64,000 bases of DNA from Benzoatithermus flavus (GTDB taxonomy: Bacteria > Pseudomonadota > Alphaproteobacteria > Geminicoccales > Geminicoccaceae). The stretch covers positions 257,869 to 321,868 of the forward strand of contig NZ_JBBLZC010000002.1 of the NCBI RefSeq assembly GCF_037908215.1, written 5' to 3'. Position numbers and translations under genes: made by a program. The notes under the pieces are model-generated. The model made no database searches, was not told the DNA's origin, and saw only the letters and a list, made by a program, of their open reading frames with translations. Each line of letters opens with the position of its first letter. Position 1 is the stretch's first letter. Of this stretch, positions 25,221 to 33,570 are shown piece by piece.

Positions 25221-26558
25221 TCAGCGTTCCGCGACGGCGACCGGGCCGGTGCGGACGACGAGGCAATCCTGCTTGGACTTCTTCAGCCGCCGGCAGGCCG
25301 CTCGGGCATCCTCCTCGGTCAGGCCCACGAGCGTCGCCCGGAACACCGTCTTGCGGCGCATCTTCTGGCTGCTGACACTGACGAAGGTGCTGCGCAGGAG
25401 CTCGGGCGCGCGCTGCATGGCGCGCTGGGCCGCCTCGCGAGCCTGCGGCGCCTTCTGGTAGGCGCCGACCTGGATGCCGTAAGGCGAGGCCGCGCGCTTG
25501 CGGGCTACGTTTCGCGCCGCGCCGATCTTGGCGGCTTTCTTGCCGGGTCGCGCCGGCTCGAGCTCCGCAGCGATCTCCTCCTGCTTGCGGGTCGCGGCCG
25601 ACCGCTTCGCCGGCGGCGTCAGGCTCGCCGCGACGACATCGCCGGCATCGCCGGCGGCCTCGTCCGAGCCGTAGGCCGCAGCGGCCAGCATCGGCCGCTC
25701 GGGCGAGGGCTGGGCACGGGCGACCTCGACCGGACCCGAGCGACGCTCCCGGTCGAGCTTCTCGAATCCCGCGTCCAGGAGCTGCGCCATCTCGACGTCG
25801 CGCGCCCGCGCCGTTGGGCCGCCCAGGACCACGGCGACGAGGCGCCGGCCACCGCGCACCGCCGAAGCGGCCAGATTGAAGCCGGAAGCCTGGGTATAGC
25901 CGGTCTTGAGCCCGTCCATGCCGGCATAGGAGAACAGGAGGCGGTTGTGGTTGCCGTGCACCCGACCGCCGTAGCTGAAGCTCCTGCGTGAGAAGTAGCC
26001 GTAATATTGCGGGAAATCGTTGATCAGCCGGGTCGCGAGCCGCGCCAGGTCGCGCGCCGTCGTGCGCTGCTCCGGATTGGGCAGTCCGCTCGCGTTGCGG
26101 AACACGGTGCGCGTCATGCCGAGCTCGCGCGCCGTGCGGGTCATGAGGAGCGCAAACTGGTCCTCGCTGCCGCCGAGCCCTTCGGCCAGCGTCGCCGCCG
26201 CATCGTTCGCCGACTTGGTGACGAGCCCGAGGATCGCGTCCTCGACCCGGATGGTGGAGTTGGGCTTGAGGCCGAGCTTGGTCGGCGCCATCGCTGCGGC
26301 GCGGGGTGACACCCGAAAGCGGGAATCGAGCGTGATCTGTCCCGACTCGAGCGCGCGGAAGGTGAGATAGAGGGTCATCATCTTGGTGAGCGAAGCAGGA
26401 TAGGCCGGCTCGTCGGCGTTACGCGCGTCGAGGACCTCGCCGCTGGCATGGTCCAGGAGGATGTAGGCCTCCTGCCGGGCGGAGGCCGGCGATGCCAGGG
26501 CGCTGACGAGAAGGGCCAGCCAGAGGAGGACAAACCAAGCTCGTTCGCCCCAGCGCAT
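25221..26558 (-). CDS. D-alanyl-D-alanine carboxypeptidase with SPOR domain
   Basis: 445 residues. A signal peptide (ERAWFVLLWLALLVSALASP) leads into a peptidase S11/PBP5-type domain with SLTKMMTLY (SxxK), SANDAAATLAEG (SxN) and KTGYTQASG (KTG). It trims the terminal D-Ala of peptidoglycan stem peptides in the periplasm. The last about 75 residues (SPYGIQVGAYQKAPQAREAA onward) form a SPOR domain that binds denuded septal glycan strands, so activity at the division site is likely. The linker is rich in Ala, Lys and Arg. Upstream sequence is unusually AT-rich (about 26620-26700) and probably holds the promoter. Confidence 0.93.
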   Translation of the reverse strand: MRWGERAWFVLLWLALLVSALASPASARQEAYILLDHASGEVLDARNADEPAYPASLTKMMTLYLTFRALESGQITLDSRFRVSPRAAAMAPTKLGLKPNSTIRVEDAILGLVTKSANDAAATLAEGLGGSEDQFALLMTRTARELGMTRTVFRNASGLPNPEQRTTARDLARLATRLINDFPQYYGYFSRRSFSYGGRVHGNHNRLLFSYAGMDGLKTGYTQASGFNLAASAVRGGRRLVAVVLGGPTARARDVEMAQLLDAGFEKLDRERRSGPVEVARAQPSPERPMLAAAAYGSDEAAGDAGDVVAASLTPPAKRSAATRKQEEIAAELEPARPGKKAAKIGAARNVARKRAASPYGIQVGAYQKAPQAREAAQRAMQRAPELLRSTFVSVSSQKMRRKTVFRATLVGLTEEDARAACRRLKKSKQDCLVVRTGPVAVAER

Positions 26559-26714
26559 GGTCCAGTTCCTGCCCGAGGCCGTAGCGCGGTGGGAGCCCTC
26601 TCCCGAGACGAACGGCCTCTCGCTGTATCTTAGTGGAAAACGTTAACAATTCACTTAAACGACTTTGATGGCACGCTGAAGGGGAAATTTGGGTGAAGTC
26701 CATGCATAACAGTT

Positions 26715-26758
26715 GAAAAGGCGCGGCTGCAACGTCGCTCTGATGCCTCAACCGCGCC
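26715..26758 (-). terminator. Rho-independent terminator after the TPR/SH3 gene
   Basis: On the minus strand GGCGCGG is followed by a loop of about 25 bases, CCGCGCC and TTTTC. Inner bases extend the stem to about 10 bp. It lies seven bases beyond the stop of the gene ending at 26765 and separates it from dacA. Confidence 0.55.
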
Positions 26759-26764
26759 CGGCGG

Positions 26765-27736
26765 TCATTGCGGCGCGTTGCCACCGTCCACCGGTTCCAG
26801 CCACTTCTTGTACACGAAGCCGGCGCCACCGTTCTTGAGGCGAATCTGCAGCCATCCTTTGTTCTGGCCGACCACACGCACCGTGGTACCGCGGGCGAGC
26901 GAGCCGCTGCGGGGAAACTCGTTGCCCGGCCCCTCCCTGAGATTGACGTCGGCCAGCACGCGATAAGGCTTGCCGGCAGCATCCTCTCCCTCGGCGACGG
27001 CTGCGGGCGTCCTCGGCCCGGCCGTCGGCTCGACGGCGGAGGGAGCCTCGGGTCGTGCCGGCGCCGGCTCGGCAGCGCTCGCCGCAGCGGGCGGCGCCGC
27101 CTCCACCAGCGCCTTGTCGGACGGTGGCTCGGGCCGGTTCGCTGCCGTGGCAGGGCTGGCGGGCCGCGTGGACTCCTCGGTCGCGGCCGCTGCCTGCTTC
27201 GCGTCGTTCAGGAGCGCGGCGATGTCCTTGTTGCCCGGATCGAGCACCTGCGCCCGGTGCAGGTCGTCGAGCGCTGCCTTGACGTCGCCACGATCGAGCA
27301 GGAGCTGCCCGCGCCGCATGTAGGCGAGGGGGTGCTGCGGATCGAGCTCGATGGCCTTGGCGTAGTCGGCGAGCGCCGCATCCTGGTCGCCGAGGTTGGT
27401 CGAGGCCGCGGCGCGCCGGATATGGGCGATGCGCAGGTTCTTGATCGCCGTCCTGTCGCCCGGCTTGAGCTCGAGGGTCTTGGTGTAGTCCTGGATCGCG
27501 CGGTCGTAGTCGCCGAGCTCGCTGTAGGCGACGCCGCGATTGTTGAAGGTGACGGCGAGCGCCTCGGGATCGAGGTCGCCCGCGAGGATGGCGCGGGTGT
27601 AGGCATCGACGGCGGCTTCGTACCGACCGTCGCCGAAGGCGGCATTGCCGGTGCGGACGTCGCCCAGGCTGTCGGCGGCAGCTTCGCCGCCCGCGAGCAG
27701 GGCCGCAAGGCCGATGACCGTGATGAGGCGCCGCAT
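26765..27736 (-). CDS. Exported TPR and SH3 domain protein
   Basis: 323 residues with a signal peptide (ITVIGLAALLAGGEAAA). Residues about 25-175 hold four to five tetratricopeptide repeats (AVTFNNRGVAYSELGDYDRA, ALADYAKAIELDPQHPLAYM). After a Pro/Ala-rich linker a bacterial SH3 domain closes the protein (LREGPGNEFPRSGSLARGTT, GWLQIRLKNGGAGFVYKKWL). Such proteins are periplasmic scaffolds that often contact peptidoglycan. GAGGAGGAGAA before ATG 27736 is a strong ribosome site. It lies between glmU and dacA, both cell-wall genes, which fits an envelope role. Confidence 0.85.
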   Translation of the reverse strand: MRRLITVIGLAALLAGGEAAADSLGDVRTGNAAFGDGRYEAAVDAYTRAILAGDLDPEALAVTFNNRGVAYSELGDYDRAIQDYTKTLELKPGDRTAIKNLRIAHIRRAAASTNLGDQDAALADYAKAIELDPQHPLAYMRRGQLLLDRGDVKAALDDLHRAQVLDPGNKDIAALLNDAKQAAAATEESTRPASPATAANRPEPPSDKALVEAAPPAAASAAEPAPARPEAPSAVEPTAGPRTPAAVAEGEDAAGKPYRVLADVNLREGPGNEFPRSGSLARGTTVRVVGQNKGWLQIRLKNGGAGFVYKKWLEPVDGGNAPQ

Positions 27737-27809
27737 GGGTTCTCCTCCTCTTCTCGTTGCCGGGCGGCGAGGCCGGGCCGCCCCTTTCGCGGCTTCGTGT
27801 CGCGTCTGC

Positions 27810-29156
27810 TCAGCCGTTCTTGCGGCGCCGCAAACGCTCCCGCAACCACCCGGCCCGGTTCTCCTTGGTCTCCTGCCGGGCCCGCGCCACGGCGAAGCCG
27901 TCGTCGGGCACGTCGCGCGTCACCACGCTGCCGGCGGCCACGATTGCCTGCGCTCCCACGGTGACCGGGGCCACGAGCGCCGTGTTCGAGCCGATGAAGG
28001 CGCCCTCGCCGATCCGGGTCGGGTACTTGCCGAATCCGTCGTAGTTGCAGGTGATGGTGCCGGCACCGATGTTGGCCTTGGCGCCGATGCTGGCGTCGCC
28101 GAGATATGTGAGATGGTTGGCCTTGGCACCGGGGGCGAGCTTCGTGTTCTTCGTCTCGACGAAGTTGCCGATCTTGGCCCCTTCGCCGATCTCCGAGCCC
28201 GGCCGCAGGCGAGCAAACGGGCCGATCTCGGCCTTGGCCGCGACGACCGCCTTCTCGAGGTGCGAGAAGGAACGGACGATCGCCCCGGCCCCGATTCGCA
28301 CGCCGGGTCCGAACACGACATAGGGCTCGATCATGGCCCCGGGAGCGATCTCGGTGTCGGCCGAGAGGTGCACGGTCTCCGGCGCCGGCATGATGACGCC
28401 GCGGTTCAAGGCGGCCGCGCGCAGCCGGTCCTGGAGGATCCGGGCGGCGTCGGCAAGCTGGGCCTGCGAGTTCACGCCGAGGCCCTCCTCGGTCGGGGCT
28501 TCGATCGCCACGCAGCGCCAGCCCCGCTTCACCGCCGCCGCCACGGTGTCGGTGAGGTAGTGCTCGTTCTTTTCGGCGTGCAGCGGCAGGGCTTCGAGCA
28601 GCGGACCGAGGCGGGCCGCATCGAACGCCATGACGCCCGAGTTGCAGGCCGCCTCCTGTTTGAGGGCGTCGCCGGCGTGGCGGTCCTCGACGATCTCGAG
28701 GAGTTGCCCGCCCTCGACCCTGAGCCGCCCGTAGCCGGCAGGATCACTCGGCCGTATGCCGAGCACCGCGACGGCTGCGGCTTCGGCTTCCAGCGCGCCG
28801 ACGAGCCGGCGCAGCGTATCTGCGGTGATGAGCGGCGTGTCGCCGAACATCACGAGCACCGTACCCGTCTCGGGCAGGCGCGGCCGGGCCGCCATCAACG
28901 CGTGGCCGGTGCCGAGCTGCGGCTCCTGGATCGCGATCACGGCCGCCGGTGCGGTGCGGCCGACGATCCCGGCGACATCCTCCATCCCGGGGGCCAGCAC
29001 GACCACGGTGCGGGCCGGCTCGAGCGCTGCGGCGGTGGCGAGCACGTGCTCGATCAGCGTCCGCCCGGCCAGAGGATGGAGGACCTTCGGCAACGCATTC
29101 TTCATCCGTGTCCCCTTGCCGGCGGCAAGGATGGTCACGCATAGAGGGACGGCCAT
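27810..29156 (-). CDS. glmU: Bifunctional UDP-N-acetylglucosamine pyrophosphorylase/glucosamine-1-phosphate acetyltransferase
   Basis: 448 residues, normal for GlmU. The N-terminal uridyltransferase begins VTILAAGKGTRMKNALPKVL with further motifs GTGHAL and MFGDTPLI. The C-terminal half is a left-handed beta helix of hexapeptide repeats (IGAKANIGAGTITCNYDGFG). The enzyme makes UDP-GlcNAc for peptidoglycan and lipid A in the cytoplasm. It diverges from the phosphatase gene at 29257. Confidence 0.96.
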   Translation of the reverse strand: MAVPLCVTILAAGKGTRMKNALPKVLHPLAGRTLIEHVLATAAALEPARTVVVLAPGMEDVAGIVGRTAPAAVIAIQEPQLGTGHALMAARPRLPETGTVLVMFGDTPLITADTLRRLVGALEAEAAAVAVLGIRPSDPAGYGRLRVEGGQLLEIVEDRHAGDALKQEAACNSGVMAFDAARLGPLLEALPLHAEKNEHYLTDTVAAAVKRGWRCVAIEAPTEEGLGVNSQAQLADAARILQDRLRAAALNRGVIMPAPETVHLSADTEIAPGAMIEPYVVFGPGVRIGAGAIVRSFSHLEKAVVAAKAEIGPFARLRPGSEIGEGAKIGNFVETKNTKLAPGAKANHLTYLGDASIGAKANIGAGTITCNYDGFGKYPTRIGEGAFIGSNTALVAPVTVGAQAIVAAGSVVTRDVPDDGFAVARARQETKENRAGWLRERLRRRKNG

Positions 29157-29256
29157 GCGGGGGGATGCTCCGGCATGCTGGTGGAGAAGGCGGCGGCCCA
29201 GCGCACGCAGCGGACTTTAGCGATTTCCCCTTCCTGCTCAACCCGGAGCGACTTCC

Positions 29257-29943
29257 TTGCCTGACGGCCTCGAAGCCCTGGTGTTCGACCTCGACGGCAC
29301 CCTCGTCGAGACGGCGGCCGATCTCCATCTCGTGCTCGAGGAGATCTTGAGCGAGGTCGGCCTCGCGGCCCCGCCGCTCGCCGCCGTGCGCGGCATGATC
29401 GGCGACGGGGCGAGGGTGCTGATCGAGCGAGCGCTCGCCATGATCGGAGCCCCCGCCGAGCCCGTGCTGGTCGACCGCCTCTTCGCCCGCTTCCGCGAGC
29501 GCTATGCGGAAGAACCGTGCCGGGCGAGCACGCCCTATCCGGGTGCGCGGGAGCTGCTGCGAACGATGCGGGAGCGGGGCATCCGGATGGGCCTGTGCAC
29601 CAACAAGCCGCAAGCCGCGACCGAGGGCCTGCTCGCAGCCCTCGATCTCGCGCCGTTCTTCGCTTCGGCGATCGGCGGCGACCGCCTACCCGTGCGCAAG
29701 CCCGATCCCGGCCATCTCGCGGCCGTGCTGGCGGATCTCGGCGCGACACCCGCGGCCGCCGTCATGGTCGGCGACAGCCGCAACGACCTGCTCACAGCGC
29801 GAGGGCTCGAGGTGCCCTGCGTTCTCGTGAGCTTCGGCTACACGTCCGTGCCCGCACGCGAGCTCGGTGCGGACGCGGTGATCGATCGGCTGGCCGACCT
29901 GCCGGAAGCGTTGGTACGGCTGCGGGCGGGGCGGGCAGTCTGA
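29257..29943 (+). CDS. gph: Phosphoglycolate phosphatase-like HAD hydrolase
   Basis: 228 residues of HAD subfamily IA with DLDGTLVET (nucleophile Asp), GLCTNKPQ (motif II Thr), RKPDPGHL (motif III Lys) and VGDSRNDLLTAR (motif IV Asp). The cap helices and length match Gph, which hydrolyses 2-phosphoglycolate. The start is TTG 29257 with GGAG seven to eight bases upstream; no ATG or GTG lies near the right position. The tRNA-Val promoter overlaps the space just after it. Confidence 0.86.
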   Translation: MPDGLEALVFDLDGTLVETAADLHLVLEEILSEVGLAAPPLAAVRGMIGDGARVLIERALAMIGAPAEPVLVDRLFARFRERYAEEPCRASTPYPGARELLRTMRERGIRMGLCTNKPQAATEGLLAALDLAPFFASAIGGDRLPVRKPDPGHLAAVLADLGATPAAAVMVGDSRNDLLTARGLEVPCVLVSFGYTSVPARELGADAVIDRLADLPEALVRLRAGRAV

Positions 29944-29987
29944 GGCCGCCGCGGTATGTCGGGGACCTCCCCCGCGCTCGCGGGCGC

Positions 29988-30016
29988 TTGACAGGCCGGC
30001 TCCGGGTCACTAGATG
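29988..30016 (+). promoter_or_regulatory. Sigma-70-type promoter of tRNA-Val
   Basis: TTGACA (29988-29993), a 17-base spacer and TAGATG (30011-30016), 12 bases before the mature tRNA 5' end. The spacing and -35 are near consensus. Confidence 0.7.
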
Positions 30017-30028
30017 CGGGGCCGCATA

Positions 30029-30103
30029 GGGCGCTTAGCTCAGCGGTAGAGCACCGTCTTCACACGGCGGGGGTCGCAAGTTCAAACCTTGCAGCGCCCA
30101 CCA
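30029..30103 (+). tRNA. tRNA-Val (CAC)
   Basis: A complete cloverleaf can be folded by hand: acceptor GGGCGCT/AGCGCCC, D arm GCTC..GAGC, anticodon stem CCGTC/GGCGG with loop TTCACAC (anticodon CAC, reading GUG) and T arm GCAAG TTCAAAC CTTGC. Discriminator A and an encoded CCA end at 30103. It is a single gene, and no integrase or attachment repeat was noticed next to it. Confidence 0.95.
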
Positions 30104-30138
30104 TTCGTCCCTTTCGCGGCCATCGTCTTGCGCATCGG

Positions 30139-30531
30139 CTATTGCCGGTTGGTGCCGTTCGGCTGGCCCGGATGGTTGCTCGGCGGAGGCGGTACGAGGA
30201 TGGTGGTGCCGCCGTCGCTCTTCTCGCCGTTCTGATCGCGCGTCGTCCCGCCGGCTACGCCGCTGCCGGTAGTGCCGGTGGTCGTACCCGTGCCGCCGCC
30301 GGGCGAGGCCGTGTCGTTCTGATGCGTCTGCGCCGTGCCCGCGTCCGGGCGGCCGGGGAGGGGACTGGGCTTGGGCCTCAGCACGGTCGGATCCTGCTGC
30401 GTGCTCGGCGGGGTGATCGCGTTGGTGGCGCCCTGGCCGTTGTCCTGGGCGTGCACCGGGGGGCCGAGCAGGCTGATCCCGAACAGCATGACACCAGCGG
30501 CGACCGTGAAACGCGGGTTTGTCACACGCAT
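30139..30531 (-). CDS. Exported low-complexity hypothetical protein
   Basis: 130 residues with a signal peptide (MRVTNPRFTVAAGVMLFGIS, cleaved near VHA). The mature part is Pro, Gly, Thr and Asn rich (GTGTTTGTTGSGVAGGTT, LVPPPPSNHPGQPNGT), consistent with a disordered periplasmic or surface protein. GAGG precedes ATG 30531. No family is recognised. It could be a wall-spanning linker protein. Confidence 0.6.
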   Translation of the reverse strand: MRVTNPRFTVAAGVMLFGISLLGPPVHAQDNGQGATNAITPPSTQQDPTVLRPKPSPLPGRPDAGTAQTHQNDTASPGGGTGTTTGTTGSGVAGGTTRDQNGEKSDGGTTILVPPPPSNHPGQPNGTNRQ

Positions 30532-30600
30532 CGATCCTCTCCTCATGTCACGAAGGCAGGTGGACCGCAGCGGCCCCGGTCCGTGAGGACGGGCCTTCCG

Positions 30601-30960
30601 TCAGGTGGGCTGGCCCTGTCGGGCGAGGGCTTCCTGCTGCCAGGCCTGGCCCGTGGCCAGCACGCAAGCATGGCCCTTGCTGTCCACGCTCACCATGGTC
30701 CAGGTGCCGGCGGCGGAGGAGGCGAAGACCTGCATCACGGTGCCGTCGTCGGCGAGGCCCATGGAGGCCGGCTGCTCGCCGAAGCGCTCGTTCAGGAAAC
30801 TGCGCAGCTCGTCATAGGCGCCGCACATCGGGGCATCGGGTCCTGGCATCGCCGGCGGAGCGGCCGGATCGGCCTGCGCCACCGAAGCGGCCGGGGCGGA
30901 GCCGGCGAAACCCAGGGCCAGCAACGCCGCCACCGGCCGACGCACGATACGGTGTTCCAT
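30601..30960 (-). CDS. Exported hypothetical protein
   Basis: 119 residues. The N-terminus (RRPVAALLALGFAGSAPAAS) is a signal peptide. The rest contains two cysteines and the segments YDELRSFLNERFGEQPASMG, MQVFASSAAGTWTMVSVD and KGHACVLATGQAWQQ, which look like a compact folded domain. Related short proteins occur widely in Alphaproteobacteria without known function. GGAG lies before ATG 30960. It is divergent from trkH. Confidence 0.65.
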   Translation of the reverse strand: MEHRIVRRPVAALLALGFAGSAPAASVAQADPAAPPAMPGPDAPMCGAYDELRSFLNERFGEQPASMGLADDGTVMQVFASSAAGTWTMVSVDSKGHACVLATGQAWQQEALARQGQPT

Positions 30961-31239
30961 CGCTCCATCTCCAGCGTTCCCGCCGAAAGCGGTCGCGTCG
31001 GGCCGTCGTCACCGGTCCGGTCCAACGCCGACCGTCGAGGGGAGGCAATCGAGCTAGCTGTCCTATCAACGAGCCCCCGCATCTGTGGGTTCCGCGCCAC
31101 ATTCGCACGGCTTCAGACGGCGGCTCGGGGCTTGCGGGCGATCCGGCCCGTGCGCTCTCTGGAGCGAACGGGCAAAGCACGCGCCAGCCCGCGGCGGTCC
31201 CGAGAGCCGCTGTCCATGGAGCGAGACGGAGCGCCGAGC

Positions 31240-32748
31240 ATGCCGGAGAGGAGAGCGGCAGCACCCAGAATTCGCATCGGCCCGCCCCAGACCGCAACCC
31301 TCTTCGGTCTCGCCCCGGTCCTCCACTTTCTCGGCATCATCCTCTGTGGCCTCGGCGGGGTGATGCTGGTGCCGGCCGCCGTCGATTTCGTCGACCGCAG
31401 CGCCGACGCTTCGGTCTTCCTGATCGCCGCGGCGGCGACCGTGTTCACGGGCGTCACGCTGACCTTGAGCTTCGCCGGCGAGGAACTCCGCATCAATCTG
31501 CGCCAGGGAGTGCTCGCCGTGATCCTCACCTGGATCGGGGCGAGCTTCTTCGGCGCCCTGCCATTCATGTTCGCCGCCCGGCCGCTTTCCTTCACGGATG
31601 CGGTCTTCGAGACCGTCTCCGGCCTCACCGCCACGGGCTCGACCGTCTATGTCGGCCTCGACCGGGCGCCGCGGGGCATCCTCTTGTGGCGCTTCCTGCT
31701 CACCTGGATGGGCGGGTTCGGCCTCGTCACCTTCGCCGTCCTCGTCCTGCCCTATCTGCGGGTCGGCGGGCTCCAGCTCTTCATGGTCGACCTCTCGGCT
31801 CGGCCGGGCAAGTTCGTGCCCAAGACCGCCGAGGTGGTGGCGCAGATCGCTTTCGTCTACGTCCTGCTGACGCTCCTGTGCGCGATCGCCTTCGGGGCTG
31901 CCGGCATGAGCACGCTAGATGCCGTGGGTCATGCCATGGCGGCGCTGGCGACCGGCGGCTTTTCCTCGCACGATGCTGGGATCGGCCACTTCGAGAGCCC
32001 CGCGGTCGAGTGGATCGCGACGCTGTTCATGCTCCTGGGCGCCATGCCGTTCGCGCTCTACATCCATCTCCTGCGCGGCCAACCCGGACCGCTGCTGGGC
32101 GATTACCAGGTGCGGCTGTTCCTCGTCGTCATCGGCGCGGGCGTCCTTCTGCTTGCGATCTGGCGCCTGAAGGGTGGCGCCCTCACGGTCGAGCAGGCGG
32201 TGCGCGAGGCCGCGTTCAACGTCGTCTCGATCATCAGCACGACCGGGTTCACGAGCCACGATTTCGGCCAGTGGGGCGGCTTCGCCTCCCTGGTCCTGTT
32301 CTGCGCCATGCTGATGGGCGGCTGCACCGGCTCGACCGCGGGCGGGATCAAGATGTTCCGCCTCTACGTCCTGCTCGAGGCGCTGAAGGCGCAGATCGGC
32401 CGACAGATCTACCCGAACGGCGTGTTCACGGTGCGCTACAACCGGGCACCGGTGCCGCCCGCCATCGTGGCGGCGGTCGTCACCTACGCCTTCGCCTATC
32501 TCGCCACCTTCTCCCTCCTGGCGCTGGCGCTCGCCTTCGCCGGCCTCGGCTTCGAGGAGAGCCTAGGGGCCGCGGCCACCTCCCTGGGCGGCGTCGGGCC
32601 GGGGCTGGGGCCCCGCATCGGTCCGTGCTGCACGTTCGCCGGGATCGCCGATTCCGCGAAGTGGCTGCTCGTGTTCGGCATGCTGGCCGGCCGGCTCGAG
32701 ATCCTGCTTCTCGTCCTGCCCTTCACGCCGGCGTTCTGGCGCGCGTGA
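31240..32748 (+). CDS. trkH: Trk-type potassium transporter membrane subunit
   Basis: About 502 residues of the TrkH/KtrB superfamily. The four pore loops that form the K+ filter can be seen: TVSGLTATGSTVY, ALATGGFSS, IISTTGFTSHD and SLGGVGPGLG. TrkH takes up K+ with a cytoplasmic TrkA regulator, which is not in the window. ATG 31240 (MPERRAAAP) has GGAG eight bases upstream; an in-frame ATG at 31216 lacks a ribosome site. The 3' end overlaps the convergent DedA reading frame by 186 bases. Confidence 0.92.
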   Translation: MPERRAAAPRIRIGPPQTATLFGLAPVLHFLGIILCGLGGVMLVPAAVDFVDRSADASVFLIAAAATVFTGVTLTLSFAGEELRINLRQGVLAVILTWIGASFFGALPFMFAARPLSFTDAVFETVSGLTATGSTVYVGLDRAPRGILLWRFLLTWMGGFGLVTFAVLVLPYLRVGGLQLFMVDLSARPGKFVPKTAEVVAQIAFVYVLLTLLCAIAFGAAGMSTLDAVGHAMAALATGGFSSHDAGIGHFESPAVEWIATLFMLLGAMPFALYIHLLRGQPGPLLGDYQVRLFLVVIGAGVLLLAIWRLKGGALTVEQAVREAAFNVVSIISTTGFTSHDFGQWGGFASLVLFCAMLMGGCTGSTAGGIKMFRLYVLLEALKAQIGRQIYPNGVFTVRYNRAPVPPAIVAAVVTYAFAYLATFSLLALALAFAGLGFEESLGAAATSLGGVGPGLGPRIGPCCTFAGIADSAKWLLVFGMLAGRLEILLLVLPFTPAFWRA

Positions 32749-33522
32749 GAGAGGCAGCCGCGACGGCGGCGCGCGCCGCTCCTTCCTGCCCGGTTCGGGC
32801 GGCACCCTGAACAGATAGATGAACAGCGTTATCAGCGCCGCCGCCGCCATGGCGAGAAGGAGCGGCGCCATGGCCTTGAGTGCGGGAACGATGCCCGGCA
32901 GGTGCTCGTCGATCAGATAGACGCCGCCGACCCAGCCGCCGACCCAGATGATGCTGCCCGCGAGATTGGCGATCGCGAACCGCCACCAGGGCAGCTCGAG
33001 CATCCCGGCCACGAACGCGTTGAGCTGCCTCAGCCCGTCGATGTAGGGAGCCAGCACCACGATCCAGATCCCCCAGCGCGCGTAGCTCCGGTCGACCTTG
33101 GCGAGGCGCTCCTCCGAGATCGGCAGGTGATGGAGGGCGTAGGCGCCGCCGAACCGGCCGGCGACGTAGCCGAGCTGGCTGCCGACGATGACCCCCAGGA
33201 ACGAGAGCAGGATCACGGTCGGCAGCCACAGCTTGCCATGCATGGCAGCGACGGCGGCTGCCACCATCACCGAGGTGGCCGGTACCGGCACGCCCAGGAA
33301 GTCGACGGTGACGATGCCGAAGATCGCGGCATAGCCCCAGCGCTCGAGGAGATGCGAGCCCTCGTGGACGATCTCGGCGCTCTGCGCCTCGATCGACGTC
33401 TCGGCCCATCCGGCGCCCGCGAGGAGAGCGAGCAGGCACGAGCCTGCCAGCGCCGCGAGCGCCAGCCGGCATCCTCTACCGGCCCATCTCGGGCTCGAGC
33501 ACCGGCGCTCGCTGCCGCCCAT
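32563..33522 (-). CDS. DedA family membrane protein with an antisense-encoded tail
   Basis: 319 residues. A signal-like or first helix (LALAALAGSCLLALLAGAGW) is followed by the DedA core: WGYAAIFGIVTVDFLGVPVP, ATSVMVAAAVAAMHGK, GSQLGYVAGRFGGAY, RWGIWIVVLAPYIDGLRQLN and a last helix ending FIYLF. DedA proteins are linked to undecaprenyl-phosphate or phospholipid flipping. The core ends near residue 230; about 90 very charged residues follow that are encoded opposite trkH because no in-frame stop occurs until 32563. Whether that tail is made is doubtful. Confidence 0.85.
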   Translation of the reverse strand: MGGSERRCSSPRWAGRGCRLALAALAGSCLLALLAGAGWAETSIEAQSAEIVHEGSHLLERWGYAAIFGIVTVDFLGVPVPATSVMVAAAVAAMHGKLWLPTVILLSFLGVIVGSQLGYVAGRFGGAYALHHLPISEERLAKVDRSYARWGIWIVVLAPYIDGLRQLNAFVAGMLELPWWRFAIANLAGSIIWVGGWVGGVYLIDEHLPGIVPALKAMAPLLLAMAAAALITLFIYLFRVPPEPGRKERRAPPSRLPLSRAPERRREGQDEKQDLEPAGQHAEHEQPLRGIGDPGERAARTDAGPQPRPDAAQGGGRGP

Positions 33523-33570
33523 CCTCTCCGTCCTCTGGCCGCATCTCCTGCCGGCGCGGCGCCGGCCCGC

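Noticed and set aside
26600..26700. CtrA-like site (TTAA-N8-TTAA) upstream of dacA
   Set aside because: The spacing is eight, not the seven required by the CtrA consensus, in an AT-rich stretch where TTAA is common.
30029..30103. tRNA-Val as an integration site
   Set aside because: No integrase gene and no repeat of the tRNA 3' end was noticed within the window.
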